NCBI GenBank assembly: GCA_023091735.1
Contig: JALKBU010000382.1
Location: 1 to 43,938, forward strand
Direction of reading: 5' to 3'
From: Trichomonas tenax
Lineage: Eukaryota > Parabasalia > Trichomonadida > Trichomonadidae
DNA: 43,938 nucleotides
Position numbers and translations under genes: made by a program. Below are positions 17,601-25,543 of this stretch, in pieces. Under the pieces are notes generated by a model. The model was not told where the DNA came from, searched no databases, and saw nothing but the letters and a program-made list of their open reading frames with translations. How positions within the stretch are numbered: the stretch's first letter is position 1; each line of letters opens with the position of its first letter.

Positions 17601-18743
17601 TCTCTCGGTGAAGGTCCATCACGCGCAGTTTACAACATCTCATCACGCAACCAATTCTCAATTTCAAGCTTCGTTCCACCGTGGATGACAATGAGAGTCA
17701 ACCACAACGATGGTATGAGCAGATACACAATTTACGAGTTGCCAAGGAGCTTGAAGATGCAGATGCAGTCAGATAACGAGACAGTCAATGTTTTCGCAGT
17801 TATCTCAGGTTATCTTTACGAGCACTTAGTTAAGATTATGATGATTTCTGCTATCAAGAACACGAAGGCGCCGATCCACTTCTGGTTCTTGAAGAACTTC
17901 ATTTCTAGTCAGTTCATGAATGATCTTCCTAAGTTCGCAGAGAAGTACCACTTCAAATACACATTCGTAGAGTATCATTGGCCAGCATTCGTTCAATACC
18001 AGAGTGAGCGCCAGAGGATCATTTGGGGCAACAAGATTCTCTTCTTCGATGCATTATTCCCAATGAACGTTTCAAGGATGATTTATATTGATGCAGATGC
18101 AGTCGTTAGAGGCGATTTGTCTGAGTTGATGAAGATCGATCTCAAGGGATGCCCATACGGCTTCGTTCCAATGGGTATGAGTAGGAAGGAGATGAAGAAG
18201 TACCACTTCTGGACACAAGGCTACTGGAAGAACCATCTTCGTGGAAAGAAGTACCACATATCCGCTATGTTTGTCGTCGATCTCGACAGATTCAGGAGAA
18301 TGGGTGGTGGCGACAAACTCAGAAAGCACTACGGAGATTTGGTTGGAAATCCAAAGTCACTCGCCAACCTCGATCAGGATCTTCCTAACGATGCTCAACA
18401 CGAAGTTCCAATCATGTCATTGCCGAAGAAGTACTTGTGGTGTTGCACATGGTGCTCTGAGAAAGAGAAGGATAAAGCTTTGATCATCGACTTGGCAAAC
18501 AACCCGAAGACAAAGATTTCAAAGGTTGATATGGCCAAGAAATTCATCGAGGAATGGCCTCTCCTCGATGATGAAGTCAAGCACCTCGATGATCCAAACT
18601 ACTTCAACACATACGACCTCGCAAAGATCCGAGCAGAGCACACAGAGAAAGTTCAAAAAGCTATCGCCGAAGTTCGTGCAAAGAAGGCCGCAGCGCAAAA
18701 AAAGAAACAAGAGAAAGATGAGCTCGAAGATGACGAACTATAA
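14610..18743 (+). CDS. UGGT: UDP-glucose:glycoprotein glucosyltransferase (UGGT)
   Basis: 1377 residues. UGGT in the ER lumen re-glucosylates N-glycans of misfolded glycoproteins so that they are retained by calreticulin-type lectins. A signal peptide is visible at 1-16 (MIFALFSLFSVSSLL). The large N-terminal folding-sensor part with thioredoxin-like domains follows (about 20-1040). The family-8 glucosyltransferase domain lies at about 1055-1330, starting NVFAVISGYLYEHLVKIMM. It includes YIDADAVVRGDL with the metal- and UDP-glucose-binding DAD at 1161-1163, and the strongly conserved SLANLDQDLPN and LPKKYLWCCTWCS blocks. The protein ends DELEDDEL, a KDEL/HDEL-like retrieval signal. It is somewhat shorter than animal UGGT (about 1530). 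The start is the first ATG, 12 bp after element 2. The stop is TAAAT. Confidence 0.96.
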   Translation: MIFALFSLFSVSSLLKDRQINVTLDGSWPDTPILAEAAAFIADANGEAYWTFINGLQNVEKYPETIEEIKDYALNFLTEELRALLELALLTRAYSPRIGMFREILRNHTKNINRLVAFYVDNLFYTQEDLQNAIEEGQKSRPLVYSYEPRNGNLRDTVILYSPINDSQLFSWIQYLEEQEDTVSFVYRPVGEFSTTQVKFRGYGFEMRPFNYTMTYSKETDENITHGPETPNTELFINKKIVPGPNVPKGIDLATQLIQFVKTTDDPFKSLLEVCENFPLYADNISRIPAAKSLRDKIFDRQENIISGASALYVNNRAVLNPDVYHILQASLDELRIAQILREYFTLTPEALNKSLSLIQRRRPPKKVIIDYQSDFMFNLNDIETGKIYENWTTDLSSLRTTSPLNIKRNIFNAVFFIDPLNPYDMKTLRFMDNQTKLRAPVRFGYFVQCRSTNKLAKRVMTAWSHIRLRNGFRAAHNFLLEAAKEMVDEEDEPRISHFNAALQKLGKHKTLTDFDKYDAQSREKKYLKKMKTFQEKLGIHEQGCLFNGRFYPGESAEEKIGTFLHGSLKRLRIKLAEKILTNTSIETVSGILTGPDVFSRYNPMIQHTDKSPDEFVPLISQSFYFQREFLEWSKKIRYNQEPQKVKFNTIWVFIGEELTGSLESKHMAFQVEEWLKAGIPSNTRLAFFSETTTSNIVRNTMPPPFVQDLLQLQPDEVTVVMNGRVLRMKSRMIFNWHTEDFNVLIKWEHHHSVATIEGYFAEDVALNYEMLGSQVDDVNTEFHSQLALYFCFMYGMASHTKISRYPSDNKIFKPSNPAVMNYDNPDSFVHYAIMLNPFELPFQAIAPVVQFLRQSKAFDVKIMINFPTKDADQFPANLRAYHRFLLYDDHIQFDRFESQTVYSLMPHPPYNWMVEPSSAHFDLDNFRPREVDPGTTVSHYRLTSILLEGSAVDEQYIPVHGLRITLNMQEKGFHDSLSIKTMGYFQLKTQPGIWEISLGEGPSRAVYNISSRNQFSISSFVPPWMTMRVNHNDGMSRYTIYELPRSLKMQMQSDNETVNVFAVISGYLYEHLVKIMMISAIKNTKAPIHFWFLKNFISSQFMNDLPKFAEKYHFKYTFVEYHWPAFVQYQSERQRIIWGNKILFFDALFPMNVSRMIYIDADAVVRGDLSELMKIDLKGCPYGFVPMGMSRKEMKKYHFWTQGYWKNHLRGKKYHISAMFVVDLDRFRRMGGGDKLRKHYGDLVGNPKSLANLDQDLPNDAQHEVPIMSLPKKYLWCCTWCSEKEKDKALIIDLANNPKTKISKVDMAKKFIEEWPLLDDEVKHLDDPNYFNTYDLAKIRAEHTEKVQKAIAEVRAKKAAAQKKKQEKDELEDDEL

Positions 18744-18994
18744 ATATTATTTAGTAAATCTATTTTAAATTTGCATAATTTTTATTCCAAAATTAAAAAT
18801 TATCAATACATACATCTATGCAATTATAGGCATGAAGTTAAAATCAAGTTTTGTTGAAAAAAGAGTCAAAGTAGGGGTAACGAAAATTATCGAGGGGACA
18901 AATTTTAAATTGTTCCAATTTTCAGAATATAGCATTTTCTAACTGTAGAGGAGTGATTTGTCAGCAAAAATCTGACTTTTGATTGAAAAATTTT

Positions 18995-19000
18995 TCATAA
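18995..19000 (+). promoter_or_regulatory. Inr-like box of the kelch gene
   Basis: TCATAA lies immediately upstream of the ATG at 19003, giving a very short leader. The preceding 40 bp contain TTTGTCAG and ATCTGAC words. Confidence 0.45.
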
Positions 19001-19002
19001 AA

Positions 19003-20091
19003 ATGAGCGCGGAAAAAATTCCACGCCGGAACACACAGGCTTATCATGAGTCTGAACCTCTGGCAGATGGAAGGAGGACACTCAAGGAGCGATCGGATAG
19101 CAGCTTATTTAACGCCAGCCAGATCTTTTTCCAGGCTGATTTTCAAATTGGATGGGATATAATCACAAAAAGTGCATCGCCAAAGCTTTTCAGGGAAGGA
19201 GAGTCCATAATATTCGACGATATATCAAATAATATCTATTTCGCGTACGGCGAAGAGTCAAATGAAAAATATTCAGATTCTGTCTACGTTTATAACATTT
19301 CAAAAGATGAGTGGAGCAAGCTTGCAGTCGAAGGAACCAAGGCAAAGTCTCATTGCGGATCAACGTATGGAAATAACAAACTTTGGTTTTTTGGTGGCTC
19401 AATAAACAACGATTTGCTCCAGGACTTGCACTACATCGACCTGCAGACCAACAAACTTGTTTATCCTGAAACAAAGGGTCCAGCACCACCAATGTGCCAT
19501 TCTCCTTTAGTTTTTTATCACAAGAACGATTTGATCGTTTGGACACCGTCCACACGCTCAGCATCGTCATCTCTACATATACTCAACACAGACACACTCG
19601 AATGGAAGAAAATAGAAACAGAACATATTTATAGAGTCGGAGCTCGCGGTTCAATCATAGAGGACTGCCTGTATGTAATCGGCTCAGCGGAGCGGTCAGA
19701 TTCAGTCATATCTCTTAATCTCAAGGACTACTCGCTCACGATTATTCAAGCAACCGGCGAAGAACCGCCAACAGACCCCGAATCGATGTTTGTTCGCACC
19801 ATAGGCCAATACCTTGTCCTGGTGAGCTCCTCAATCGAAGAGAAAGTCCCCTGGTTGTACTTTTTCACGCCAGAAAAATCTTGCTGGCTGAAGATAGCGT
19901 ACACCAAGCGTCAGCTCCTTGGCACAATTGTAGCCTTCTTCGCCAACCGCGCAGAGAACAAGCTTTACCTGCTTCTTCGCTTATCTCCAGAAGAATGCAA
20001 GGAAAGAAGCTTGGACATCGCGGTGATAGACGCATGTGTAGCCCAGGCATACGTCAATCATGAATTGGACATGATCAAAGTGTTATATTAA
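19003..20091 (+). CDS. Kelch-repeat beta-propeller protein
   Basis: 362 residues from the ATG at 19003; the frame extends upstream only to a TTG. Kelch blades are recognisable: FDDISNNIYFAYGEES, VYVYNISKDEWSKL, then GSTYGNNKLWFFGGS with DLHYIDLQTNKLVYPETKGP, and LHILNTDTLEWKKIE. Blades become weak after about residue 230, where GG doublets are lost. No BTB, F-box or phosphatase domain is attached, so this is a stand-alone propeller, presumably a protein-binding scaffold. It is 259 bp downstream of UGGT and 89 bp upstream of the BAR-like gene on the same strand, but each probably has its own promoter. The stop lies in TAAAAA. Confidence 0.85.
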   Translation: MSAEKIPRRNTQAYHESEPLADGRRTLKERSDSSLFNASQIFFQADFQIGWDIITKSASPKLFREGESIIFDDISNNIYFAYGEESNEKYSDSVYVYNISKDEWSKLAVEGTKAKSHCGSTYGNNKLWFFGGSINNDLLQDLHYIDLQTNKLVYPETKGPAPPMCHSPLVFYHKNDLIVWTPSTRSASSSLHILNTDTLEWKKIETEHIYRVGARGSIIEDCLYVIGSAERSDSVISLNLKDYSLTIIQATGEEPPTDPESMFVRTIGQYLVLVSSSIEEKVPWLYFFTPEKSCWLKIAYTKRQLLGTIVAFFANRAENKLYLLLRLSPEECKERSLDIAVIDACVAQAYVNHELDMIKVLY

Positions 20092-20180
20092 AAAAGGTTA
20101 TTAACGATATGTAAATCTACGGTTTCAAAAAAATATTTTTTTGATAAGTTTACATTGACATAGTTTTTTTAATATAATCA

Positions 20181-20951
20181 ATGTTCAACTTCCTAAAGAG
20201 CAAGAAGGAGTTGCTTCTCCAAGACATGCATGACATCTACGGAGGCCTCTTCAAGGCGGGCGAGAGCAGGAAGGAGTACGCCAAGAACTGGAGCGAATTC
20301 GCTAAGTATGCCAAGATCATGATTATGACACAGAACTCTAACGTGACAGCGGAACTCGACCGCTTTGTCGACCTCTGCTCCAAGTACGCAGAGTCCCAGA
20401 TCCGCCTCGCCGAGGCCGAGATGAGAAACGCTGAAGATTTCAGAGATGTCGCCGAAAGATTCTCCGTCGTTTACAGAGGAAACAACGACTACATCGACCA
20501 GAAGAGGAAATTCCGCGAACTCGAGGCCGAGTTGAAGGAGTTAAAGGCAAAGAACGAGGTTGAATCTCAGAAACCGTCATACGCTAAGGTCCAGGCCAAG
20601 CTCGAGGCAAATATCAACGGGCTCAGGGACGCCAAGAAGGAGGCCTACGAGTTGACAAAGCAGAGACTCAGGGACCTCATTGACATCCGTAATAAATACA
20701 ACGCCTTCAAGATCCGCCGCTTCTGCCACGGCTGGTCTCTCCTCGGAACAGTCCTCAAGCAGGAGGGCCAGACAATGATTGAAATCTTACAGAAGATTCA
20801 GGAATGCTTGGACGCTTTGACAGCCGCCGGAGCACAGGGAACTGAGCAGCTTGCTGAAGCTGTTCAGGAGCAGGTCCAGGCCGCGCCAGCCACTGATTAC
20901 GCTCCATCGGAGCCAGTCGAATCCAATCCAGATTTCGGCGGTTATGACTAA
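20181..20951 (+). CDS. BAR-domain-like coiled-coil protein (FAM92/Ivy-type shape)
   Basis: 256 residues, mostly alpha-helical with heptad-like patterns: EYAKNWSEFAKYAKIMIM, then an extended stretch of Glu/Lys helices (REFLAEL-type, about 115-175), and KIRRFCHGWSLLGTVLKQEG near 180-200. A linker rich in Ala/Gln/Pro and a short C-terminal PSEPVESNPDFGGYD tail follow. This layout and length fit a compact BAR dimer that binds curved membrane. A FAM92-like identity is inference. GC content and codon bias are higher than in neighbours, typical of strong expression. TTTACATTGACA lies 20-30 bp upstream. The stop is TAAAC. Confidence 0.65.
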   Translation: MFNFLKSKKELLLQDMHDIYGGLFKAGESRKEYAKNWSEFAKYAKIMIMTQNSNVTAELDRFVDLCSKYAESQIRLAEAEMRNAEDFRDVAERFSVVYRGNNDYIDQKRKFRELEAELKELKAKNEVESQKPSYAKVQAKLEANINGLRDAKKEAYELTKQRLRDLIDIRNKYNAFKIRRFCHGWSLLGTVLKQEGQTMIEILQKIQECLDALTAAGAQGTEQLAEAVQEQVQAAPATDYAPSEPVESNPDFGGYD

Positions 20952-21524
20952 ACTTAATTAAACTCTTTTCTTATTAATACTACAGGGTTCACCTATTTTT
21001 CTCCAAATCTTTTTCTCCGCATCAATTGTTGCAAAATTCAATTAATGCCAACTCTGATATTTGATTTGAGAGTCAAATCATTTAATGGATAGATTCTAAT
21101 CAAAAAAGTTATGAATATATACATATATAGAGTCGAGGTAAACGCGTTTTTCGTAAATTTATATATTTTAAAAATAGGAAGTCAAAGCACTACAATCATG
21201 AGAAGCATTTCCCCATATAATCAAAACACAACAAATGAAAGTTTTTAGAAAAAAAATTATTCAAAATTGTATATACAAACAAAAATGCAATATTAAGGAA
21301 CAAACACAGCAGGCAGTTCAATAAATTGACCAAATTCAGCTACATGTCATGTGGTATATTGAAATTTCTTCATAATGAGATTTTGACATTTTGGAATTTG
21401 GAGGAAAATCGATGGGAAAAATGGTAAAAAGGATGGAGTTGGGGTAGCTATTCAAAAGAAAGTCTTATGGCTTCAATATTCTTTTTTTTTTCATTTTCGA
21501 ATTGAAGTAAGACCGAATTTATTA
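20952..21524. other. Convergent AT-rich spacer
   Basis: 573 nt between the BAR-like gene and the minus-strand helicase. It should hold both 3' ends. No RNA gene, repeat or TIR was recognised. Confidence 0.6.
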
Positions 21525-22814
21525 TTAATTTTGTATTTTTGCAACTTGTGCAATATCTTCAGGAGTAATTGGCGTCATTTTGATGAAATAATCTTTTTGC
21601 ACCTTATCTAAGAATTTCTTATCTGAAGGAGTTGTCTGGAAATTGAAAATCTTACCTTCCTTACCATAGCGACCTACACGACCTTGCCTATGAAGATAGT
21701 TTTCGTAATTTGGAACTAATTGGCCATTAACTTTATTAATTGGCATATCATAGTTAATAACAACTTTAGCTGTTGGAATATCAACACCTCTTGCGAGAAC
21801 ATCGGTTGTAATGAGAACTTTGATTTTTTGATCTCTAAATTGCTGAATAACTTTGGCTCTTTCTTCCTTTGTAAGATCACCTGAATAACTCTTACATTTG
21901 AGCTTACGCTTAGCAAGTTCTTGTTCAATTTCATTGACATCCTTTCTTGTTTTAATGAAAATGAATGTTTGGTACTTGTAAAGGTAATCGAACACTGTTT
22001 TGATTATATCGACTTTGTTCTTGCCTTGGCAATCAATAATGAAGTGTTTGTTTGTTTGGTTGATAACTTGCTTTTCAGGAAGAAGAATCTTGGAATAATT
22101 TGGTTTGAATTCTGTGATGAACTGCTTAACAGCATCTGTAACGGTGGCAGAGTACAAAAGGAATTGTGCATTTTGGACTCTCTTTGCGAATTGAATTAAA
22201 TCGGAATGATAAGATGCGTTGCCGATAACTTCATCGCATTCATCACAAATGAAGACCTTGAGATCGTCAATGCCAGGAATACGGTCATAAATAGCAAACA
22301 AGCTACCTGGTGATGAAACAACAATTTGTCCAAGATTGTGGTAGTCATTACCTGTCTTAGAAATGATTTTACTGTATTTGATGTTATTTGGAGCTAATTT
22401 CTCGAAGTATTGGTATGTTTGCTCAACGAGTTCGAAGCCTGGAACTAAAATAATAATTTGAACATTGTTATCATCACTGTTAACGCGAAGCAATGCGTTA
22501 CAGATGAAGGCGAGTGTCTTGCCAGAACCGTTTTGGGCTTGTGCGAGAAGACTGACTGGTTGATCAGTACCTGACTCTTTTTGTGTGTTTGCGATGTCAA
22601 TAGACGATCCTTGGATTGAAGATGGCTGAAGGAAGTTGTTTTCAATTAATTTATCGTGAAGATCGCTATATTGGTCGTAATCGATAATATCAGTCCAATC
22701 TTTTGGTGAAGAATATGGAGATTGTCTGTCAGAAATAATGACCTTGAGGTCTGTCGGTCTGAAAAGAAGATCCTTTTGGAAATCTTCAAGCTCACCATTT
22801 TGTTCTTCAGCCAT
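21525..22814 (-). CDS. DBP5: DEAD-box RNA helicase, Dbp5/DDX19-like, with DECD motif II
   Basis: 429 residues from the ATG at 22814-22812; the frame extends upstream only by a TTG. Motifs: Q motif PSSIQ (64-68), I AQNGSGKT (93-100), Ia LVPGFELVEQT, Ib SSPGSL, II DECD (191-194), III SAT (222-224), V TTDVLARGVDIP (336-347), VI HRQGRVGR (375-382). The insertion before motif VI (MPINKVNGQLVPNYENYLHR) matches the Dbp5/DDX19 pattern DLPVDxxGxxDxxTYLHR, so an mRNA-export or translation-termination helicase at the nuclear pore is likely. Motif II is DECD, as in UAP56/Sub2. The export factor Gle1 would be the expected partner. The stop is TAA followed by TAA and TAAA. Confidence 0.85.
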   Translation of the reverse strand: MAEEQNGELEDFQKDLLFRPTDLKVIISDRQSPYSSPKDWTDIIDYDQYSDLHDKLIENNFLQPSSIQGSSIDIANTQKESGTDQPVSLLAQAQNGSGKTLAFICNALLRVNSDDNNVQIIILVPGFELVEQTYQYFEKLAPNNIKYSKIISKTGNDYHNLGQIVVSSPGSLFAIYDRIPGIDDLKVFICDECDEVIGNASYHSDLIQFAKRVQNAQFLLYSATVTDAVKQFITEFKPNYSKILLPEKQVINQTNKHFIIDCQGKNKVDIIKTVFDYLYKYQTFIFIKTRKDVNEIEQELAKRKLKCKSYSGDLTKEERAKVIQQFRDQKIKVLITTDVLARGVDIPTAKVVINYDMPINKVNGQLVPNYENYLHRQGRVGRYGKEGKIFNFQTTPSDKKFLDKVQKDYFIKMTPITPEDIAQVAKIQN

Positions 22815-22859
22815 TGTTTTTTTTTGTGTTTGACCAAACAGTTTAATTACTCTCTGACT

Positions 22860-22925
22860 TTTTGTCACTTTACATCTGACAACAAAAGTCAAAAACTGAT
22901 ATGTAAATTTGTCAGAGTTTGAATT
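22860..22925. promoter_or_regulatory. Helicase upstream region with repeated TGACA/TTTACAT words
   Basis: TTTACATCTGACA 22869-22881 and ATGTAAATTTGTCAG (about 22901-22915), with TTTTTGTCACTTT between, lie 50-110 bp upstream of the helicase ATG. These are variants of the TGACATGTAAA and TGTCACTTTT words found before other genes here. Confidence 0.45.
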
Positions 22926-23008
22926 TTGTCAAAGACTATGTCATCATTATTAGATACCATATATATAGTGGTCTCAACTTTACTCTATCAATATATATTA
23001 CAAATTCA

Positions 23009-23545
23009 TCAACTTCTATCAATACTATCAGATTCATCAACGCCAATATCAGTGATTTTTGGTTTTGGAATAGGTTTTGCAATTTCAGTAGCTTTACTCT
23101 TTGGAGGTCGAGGCTTGGTTATTTTGGGACTTATATTAATTCTAACAGGTTTATCAATGTCAATATCAGTGATTTTAGATTTTCGATTTTCTTCACTCTT
23201 TGGAGGTCGAGGCTTGGTGCTATTGGGAATGTGATCAATGCTATCATCAATGTCACCGATTTTTGGTTGTGGTTGTTGAATTATGACATCAGGTTCGTTA
23301 CTGCATTTAGCTGATGTCTCTTGTTGGTCTATTATATTTATAGTCTTAGAAGATGTGTTTTCGCTTTCCTGTGAATTATCTTTTCTTTCTTTGTTATGTG
23401 AAGTTTGTAAAGAAGTTTTAATAAGAATATCATTGAGTATAGGTTTGAGACATTTTATTTTGAAAGATTGTTGCACCACATTTAAAAATTCTAGAATTTT
23501 ATCAAATATAGAATCTTTTTCTGAATTAGAGAAATCAACATTCAT
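23009..23545 (-). CDS. Pro/Lys/Asp-rich protein with internal repeats, function unknown
   Basis: 178 residues, start ATG 23545-23543. The N-terminal 60 residues look partly ordered (SIFDKILEFLNVVQQSFKIK). After a Ser/Asn-rich linker the C-terminal half repeats TKPRPPKS twice (with KITDID and KITDIGVD blocks near them), a period of about 30 residues. The matching DNA word CTTTGGAGGTCGAGGCTTGG also occurs twice (about 23099 and 23200). This is a disordered, possibly adaptor-like protein; no family recognised. The overlapping plus-strand frames are its shadow. Confidence 0.5.
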   Translation of the reverse strand: MNVDFSNSEKDSIFDKILEFLNVVQQSFKIKCLKPILNDILIKTSLQTSHNKERKDNSQESENTSSKTINIIDQQETSAKCSNEPDVIIQQPQPKIGDIDDSIDHIPNSTKPRPPKSEENRKSKITDIDIDKPVRINISPKITKPRPPKSKATEIAKPIPKPKITDIGVDESDSIDRS

Positions 23546-23684
23546 GTTACAGAAGGGTAATTTTGGGGGCGGCCAACATTTTACATCGATATTGAATTGA
23601 AAATGATCGTTCAGGCTGTTCCTGACCGAAGCTAAAGCAGGGGGATGCCGACGATTATTTTTAAACGTAAGCTCATTGTAACTT

Positions 23685-23739
23685 GTTACGCCATCATTTT
23701 CTGCGGTAGCTCACTTAACATAAAATGATGGGCAGTAAC
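23685..23739. repeat. Perfect-core hairpin
   Basis: GTTAC and CCATCATTTT (23685-23700) pair with AAAATGATGG and GTAAC (23722-23739), with unpaired G and GCA bulges. The loop is 21 nt. It follows a GC-richer stretch (about 23600-23660) in the presumed promoter region of the Pro/Lys-rich gene. Confidence 0.75.
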
Positions 23740-24800
23740 TTTGCAGTCATATTACATACACTGCATACAACAGTTTCACAAATCACATTCCACGAATAAG
23801 ATATCTCTATAGCATATATTATCCACTGGCCAGCTCAAAATTCAACAAAACCTCATTATTTAAAAAAAAAATTATTTTGCATTTTTTGGCTATGTGAGTG
23901 ATAGTTTTCTGGTTCTTCAAGTCACGCGGCTATAAATTTTGCTGAGGCGTTGTTCCATCATGGGGATATCAGTTGTGAGCTAATCATTTGGATTAACCTA
24001 GTTCAAGATGTTTGGAAATCTGAATCAATTTTAGTTGTCATATCACACCTGAATGAAGCCCCAAATCGAGCCACTTATAATTTGCAATATTCTTTAATAT
24101 ATAATTTACGTTTTATTTATTTTACGTTTTTTATAATTTGAGCTAAAATTAATAGTTATTACCCATGATATGTTTTGTAAGAATGCGTATACAGAAATAC
24201 GTTTTGTAAAGGATATAAAATATTTGATAAAACTTATAGAGTAATTCATTATTATAACAAACTAGCATGTTTGAAATTAGCATGGTAGTTGTAGTCATGT
24301 CTTCAATTCGAAATTATTTGGAGAATAATTTTGTTTAATATTATATCAGCGACAAGATACTATCATCGTATCATTTCAGGTTTTCCATACCAAGTACATA
24401 CTGAGATTCCAATATGCAACAATGAAATCTTAGTCGAATATGGAGATTCAAGTTCGAATTCGATCATTATGCAATATATAAATCTAAGATAGGCTGAGAT
24501 ATGATGTAGTAGTATCATTTTTGTGGATTCTTATATGTAACATGTAATGCATTGATAGGATAAAAAATATAAAAATCAATTTTCAACTGCTAAACATTAG
24601 CGCACGAGCCAAATCAGTCATGGTATTAAGTACTGCCGCTGATGTGCATAGCAGAAAATAGTACCCCAAAAATGCGTATCCAGAGTGCCACACCTTTGGG
24701 AACCAAAATTTCAATCTACATTTTTGTTCTAAATTTTACTTCTTATGTGTTTAGAACCAATGGCGACAATAAATATGTTTAAAAAAACTTAAATGATTAA

Positions 24801-24906
24801 TTAAATTTTTGCAGCATTGCTAGTCCAGAATATCCTCCCAATGTCACCCTGTCTACAGAAGATGAGAAGGTTGCAATCAATTTCGAAGATACATTACAGC
24901 AATAAA
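24801..24906 (+). pseudogene. Short coding-like fragment without start codon
   Basis: Between an upstream TAA and a TAA at 24904-24906 one frame reads SIASPEYPPNVTLSTEDEKV and then AINFEDTLQQ, with protein-like composition in AT-rich DNA. It has no ATG and is preceded by TTTTTGCAG (24806-24814), a splice-acceptor-like end without ACTAAC. It may be a last exon or a gene relic. AATTTCGAAGATACA at 24880-24894 recurs at 24938-24952. Confidence 0.25.
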
Positions 24907-25008
24907 CTACCAATCGCGCAAAAATGAATAAATTTCGAAGATACAACGAGGCTGAGGTAATATTCATGACAATATTGAATAATTATAATTACCTGTATAA
25001 GTTTTTTT

Positions 25009-25024
25009 GGGCATAGCTTTGCCC
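25009..25024 (+). repeat. Small GC-rich stem-loop before the Cys-rich gene
   Basis: GGGCA 25009-25013 pairs with TGCCC 25020-25024 with a 6-nt loop, followed by a GC-rich CGATCCGGAGTGAAGCC. It lies about 35-50 nt upstream of the Cys-rich gene and its Inr-like box TCATATC (25047-25053). Confidence 0.5.
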
Positions 25025-25046
25025 CGATCCGGAGTGAAGCCTTTAT

Positions 25047-25053
25047 TCATATC
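25047..25053 (+). promoter_or_regulatory. Inr-like box of the Cys-rich gene
   Basis: TCATATC, 12 nt upstream of the ATG at 25059; matches the trichomonad initiator TCA(Y/T)A-type element. Confidence 0.5.
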
Positions 25054-25058
25054 GAATA

Positions 25059-25487
25059 ATGTTTGCTCCGTTAGTTGTTAAATACAAACCAGAGAACTGC
25101 TTTCTCGGCCACTTATGGGAGCTCTTGTGTTGCGGATGTCGTTCTTGTAGACATAATTGTGAATGCTGCGATAAAGCTTGCTTCAATCATGTTGTTATCG
25201 CAGTATTCATCAAAAATAAAACGAGGATATTTCTGGTTGATAGCGCTCGAGGAACTGACTTCGAAGAGGCTGAAAGACTAATTCCTCGAGGTAGTTACAT
25301 ATTCTTTGAAAAAGAACCCTACCAAGGTTGCTTAAACCTCGACTGCTCTTTTTATGGAATTAATCCACAAGATATTGTTGGTACCGATGTCAGAAATTTC
25401 TTCCAAAGGAAAGAAGAAATTAATAATATTTTTATCTGCAATGCAATTGTTCGTGTGTTCTCCACTCGTAATATGTATTTTGACTAA
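25059..25487 (+). CDS. Small Cys-rich protein, function unknown
   Basis: 142 residues. The N-terminal part has a dense Cys cluster (LLCCGCRSCRHNCECCDKAC, 22-41) that could bind metal or be lipidated. A globular-looking region follows, HVVIAVFIKNKTRIFLVDSA (44-63) and RLIPRGSYIFFEKE, with alternating strands. HVV followed by VDSARG faintly recalls NlpC/P60-like or permuted papain-like domains, where a His and an acidic residue matter, but the nucleophilic Cys is not where expected. The start is favoured by the Inr-like box 12 nt upstream and the stop by TAAAA. No family claimed. Confidence 0.5.
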   Translation: MFAPLVVKYKPENCFLGHLWELLCCGCRSCRHNCECCDKACFNHVVIAVFIKNKTRIFLVDSARGTDFEEAERLIPRGSYIFFEKEPYQGCLNLDCSFYGINPQDIVGTDVRNFFQRKEEINNIFICNAIVRVFSTRNMYFD

Positions 25488-25543
25488 AATTTTATGATTT
25501 CACAAATCAATTCTTGAACAAAATATGGTGAATATAAAGATGA

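Larger units (their letters stand above)
23546..25046. other. Spacer with hairpin and coding-like fragment
   Basis: 1.5 kb. It contains the hairpin at 23685-23739 and the frame at 24801-24906 listed below. The rest is AT-rich with no RNA gene or repeat recognised; the 63-codon frame at 23950 is not supported. Confidence 0.5.

Noticed and set aside
22919..23314. Plus-strand frames rich in Phe/Ser opposite the Pro/Lys-rich gene
   Set aside because: They mirror the repeated minus-strand frame and contain its antisense repeats.
24415..24480. GTTCGAATTC resembling a tRNA T-loop
   Set aside because: No matching acceptor, D or anticodon stems can be drawn around it; no tRNA was found in the window.
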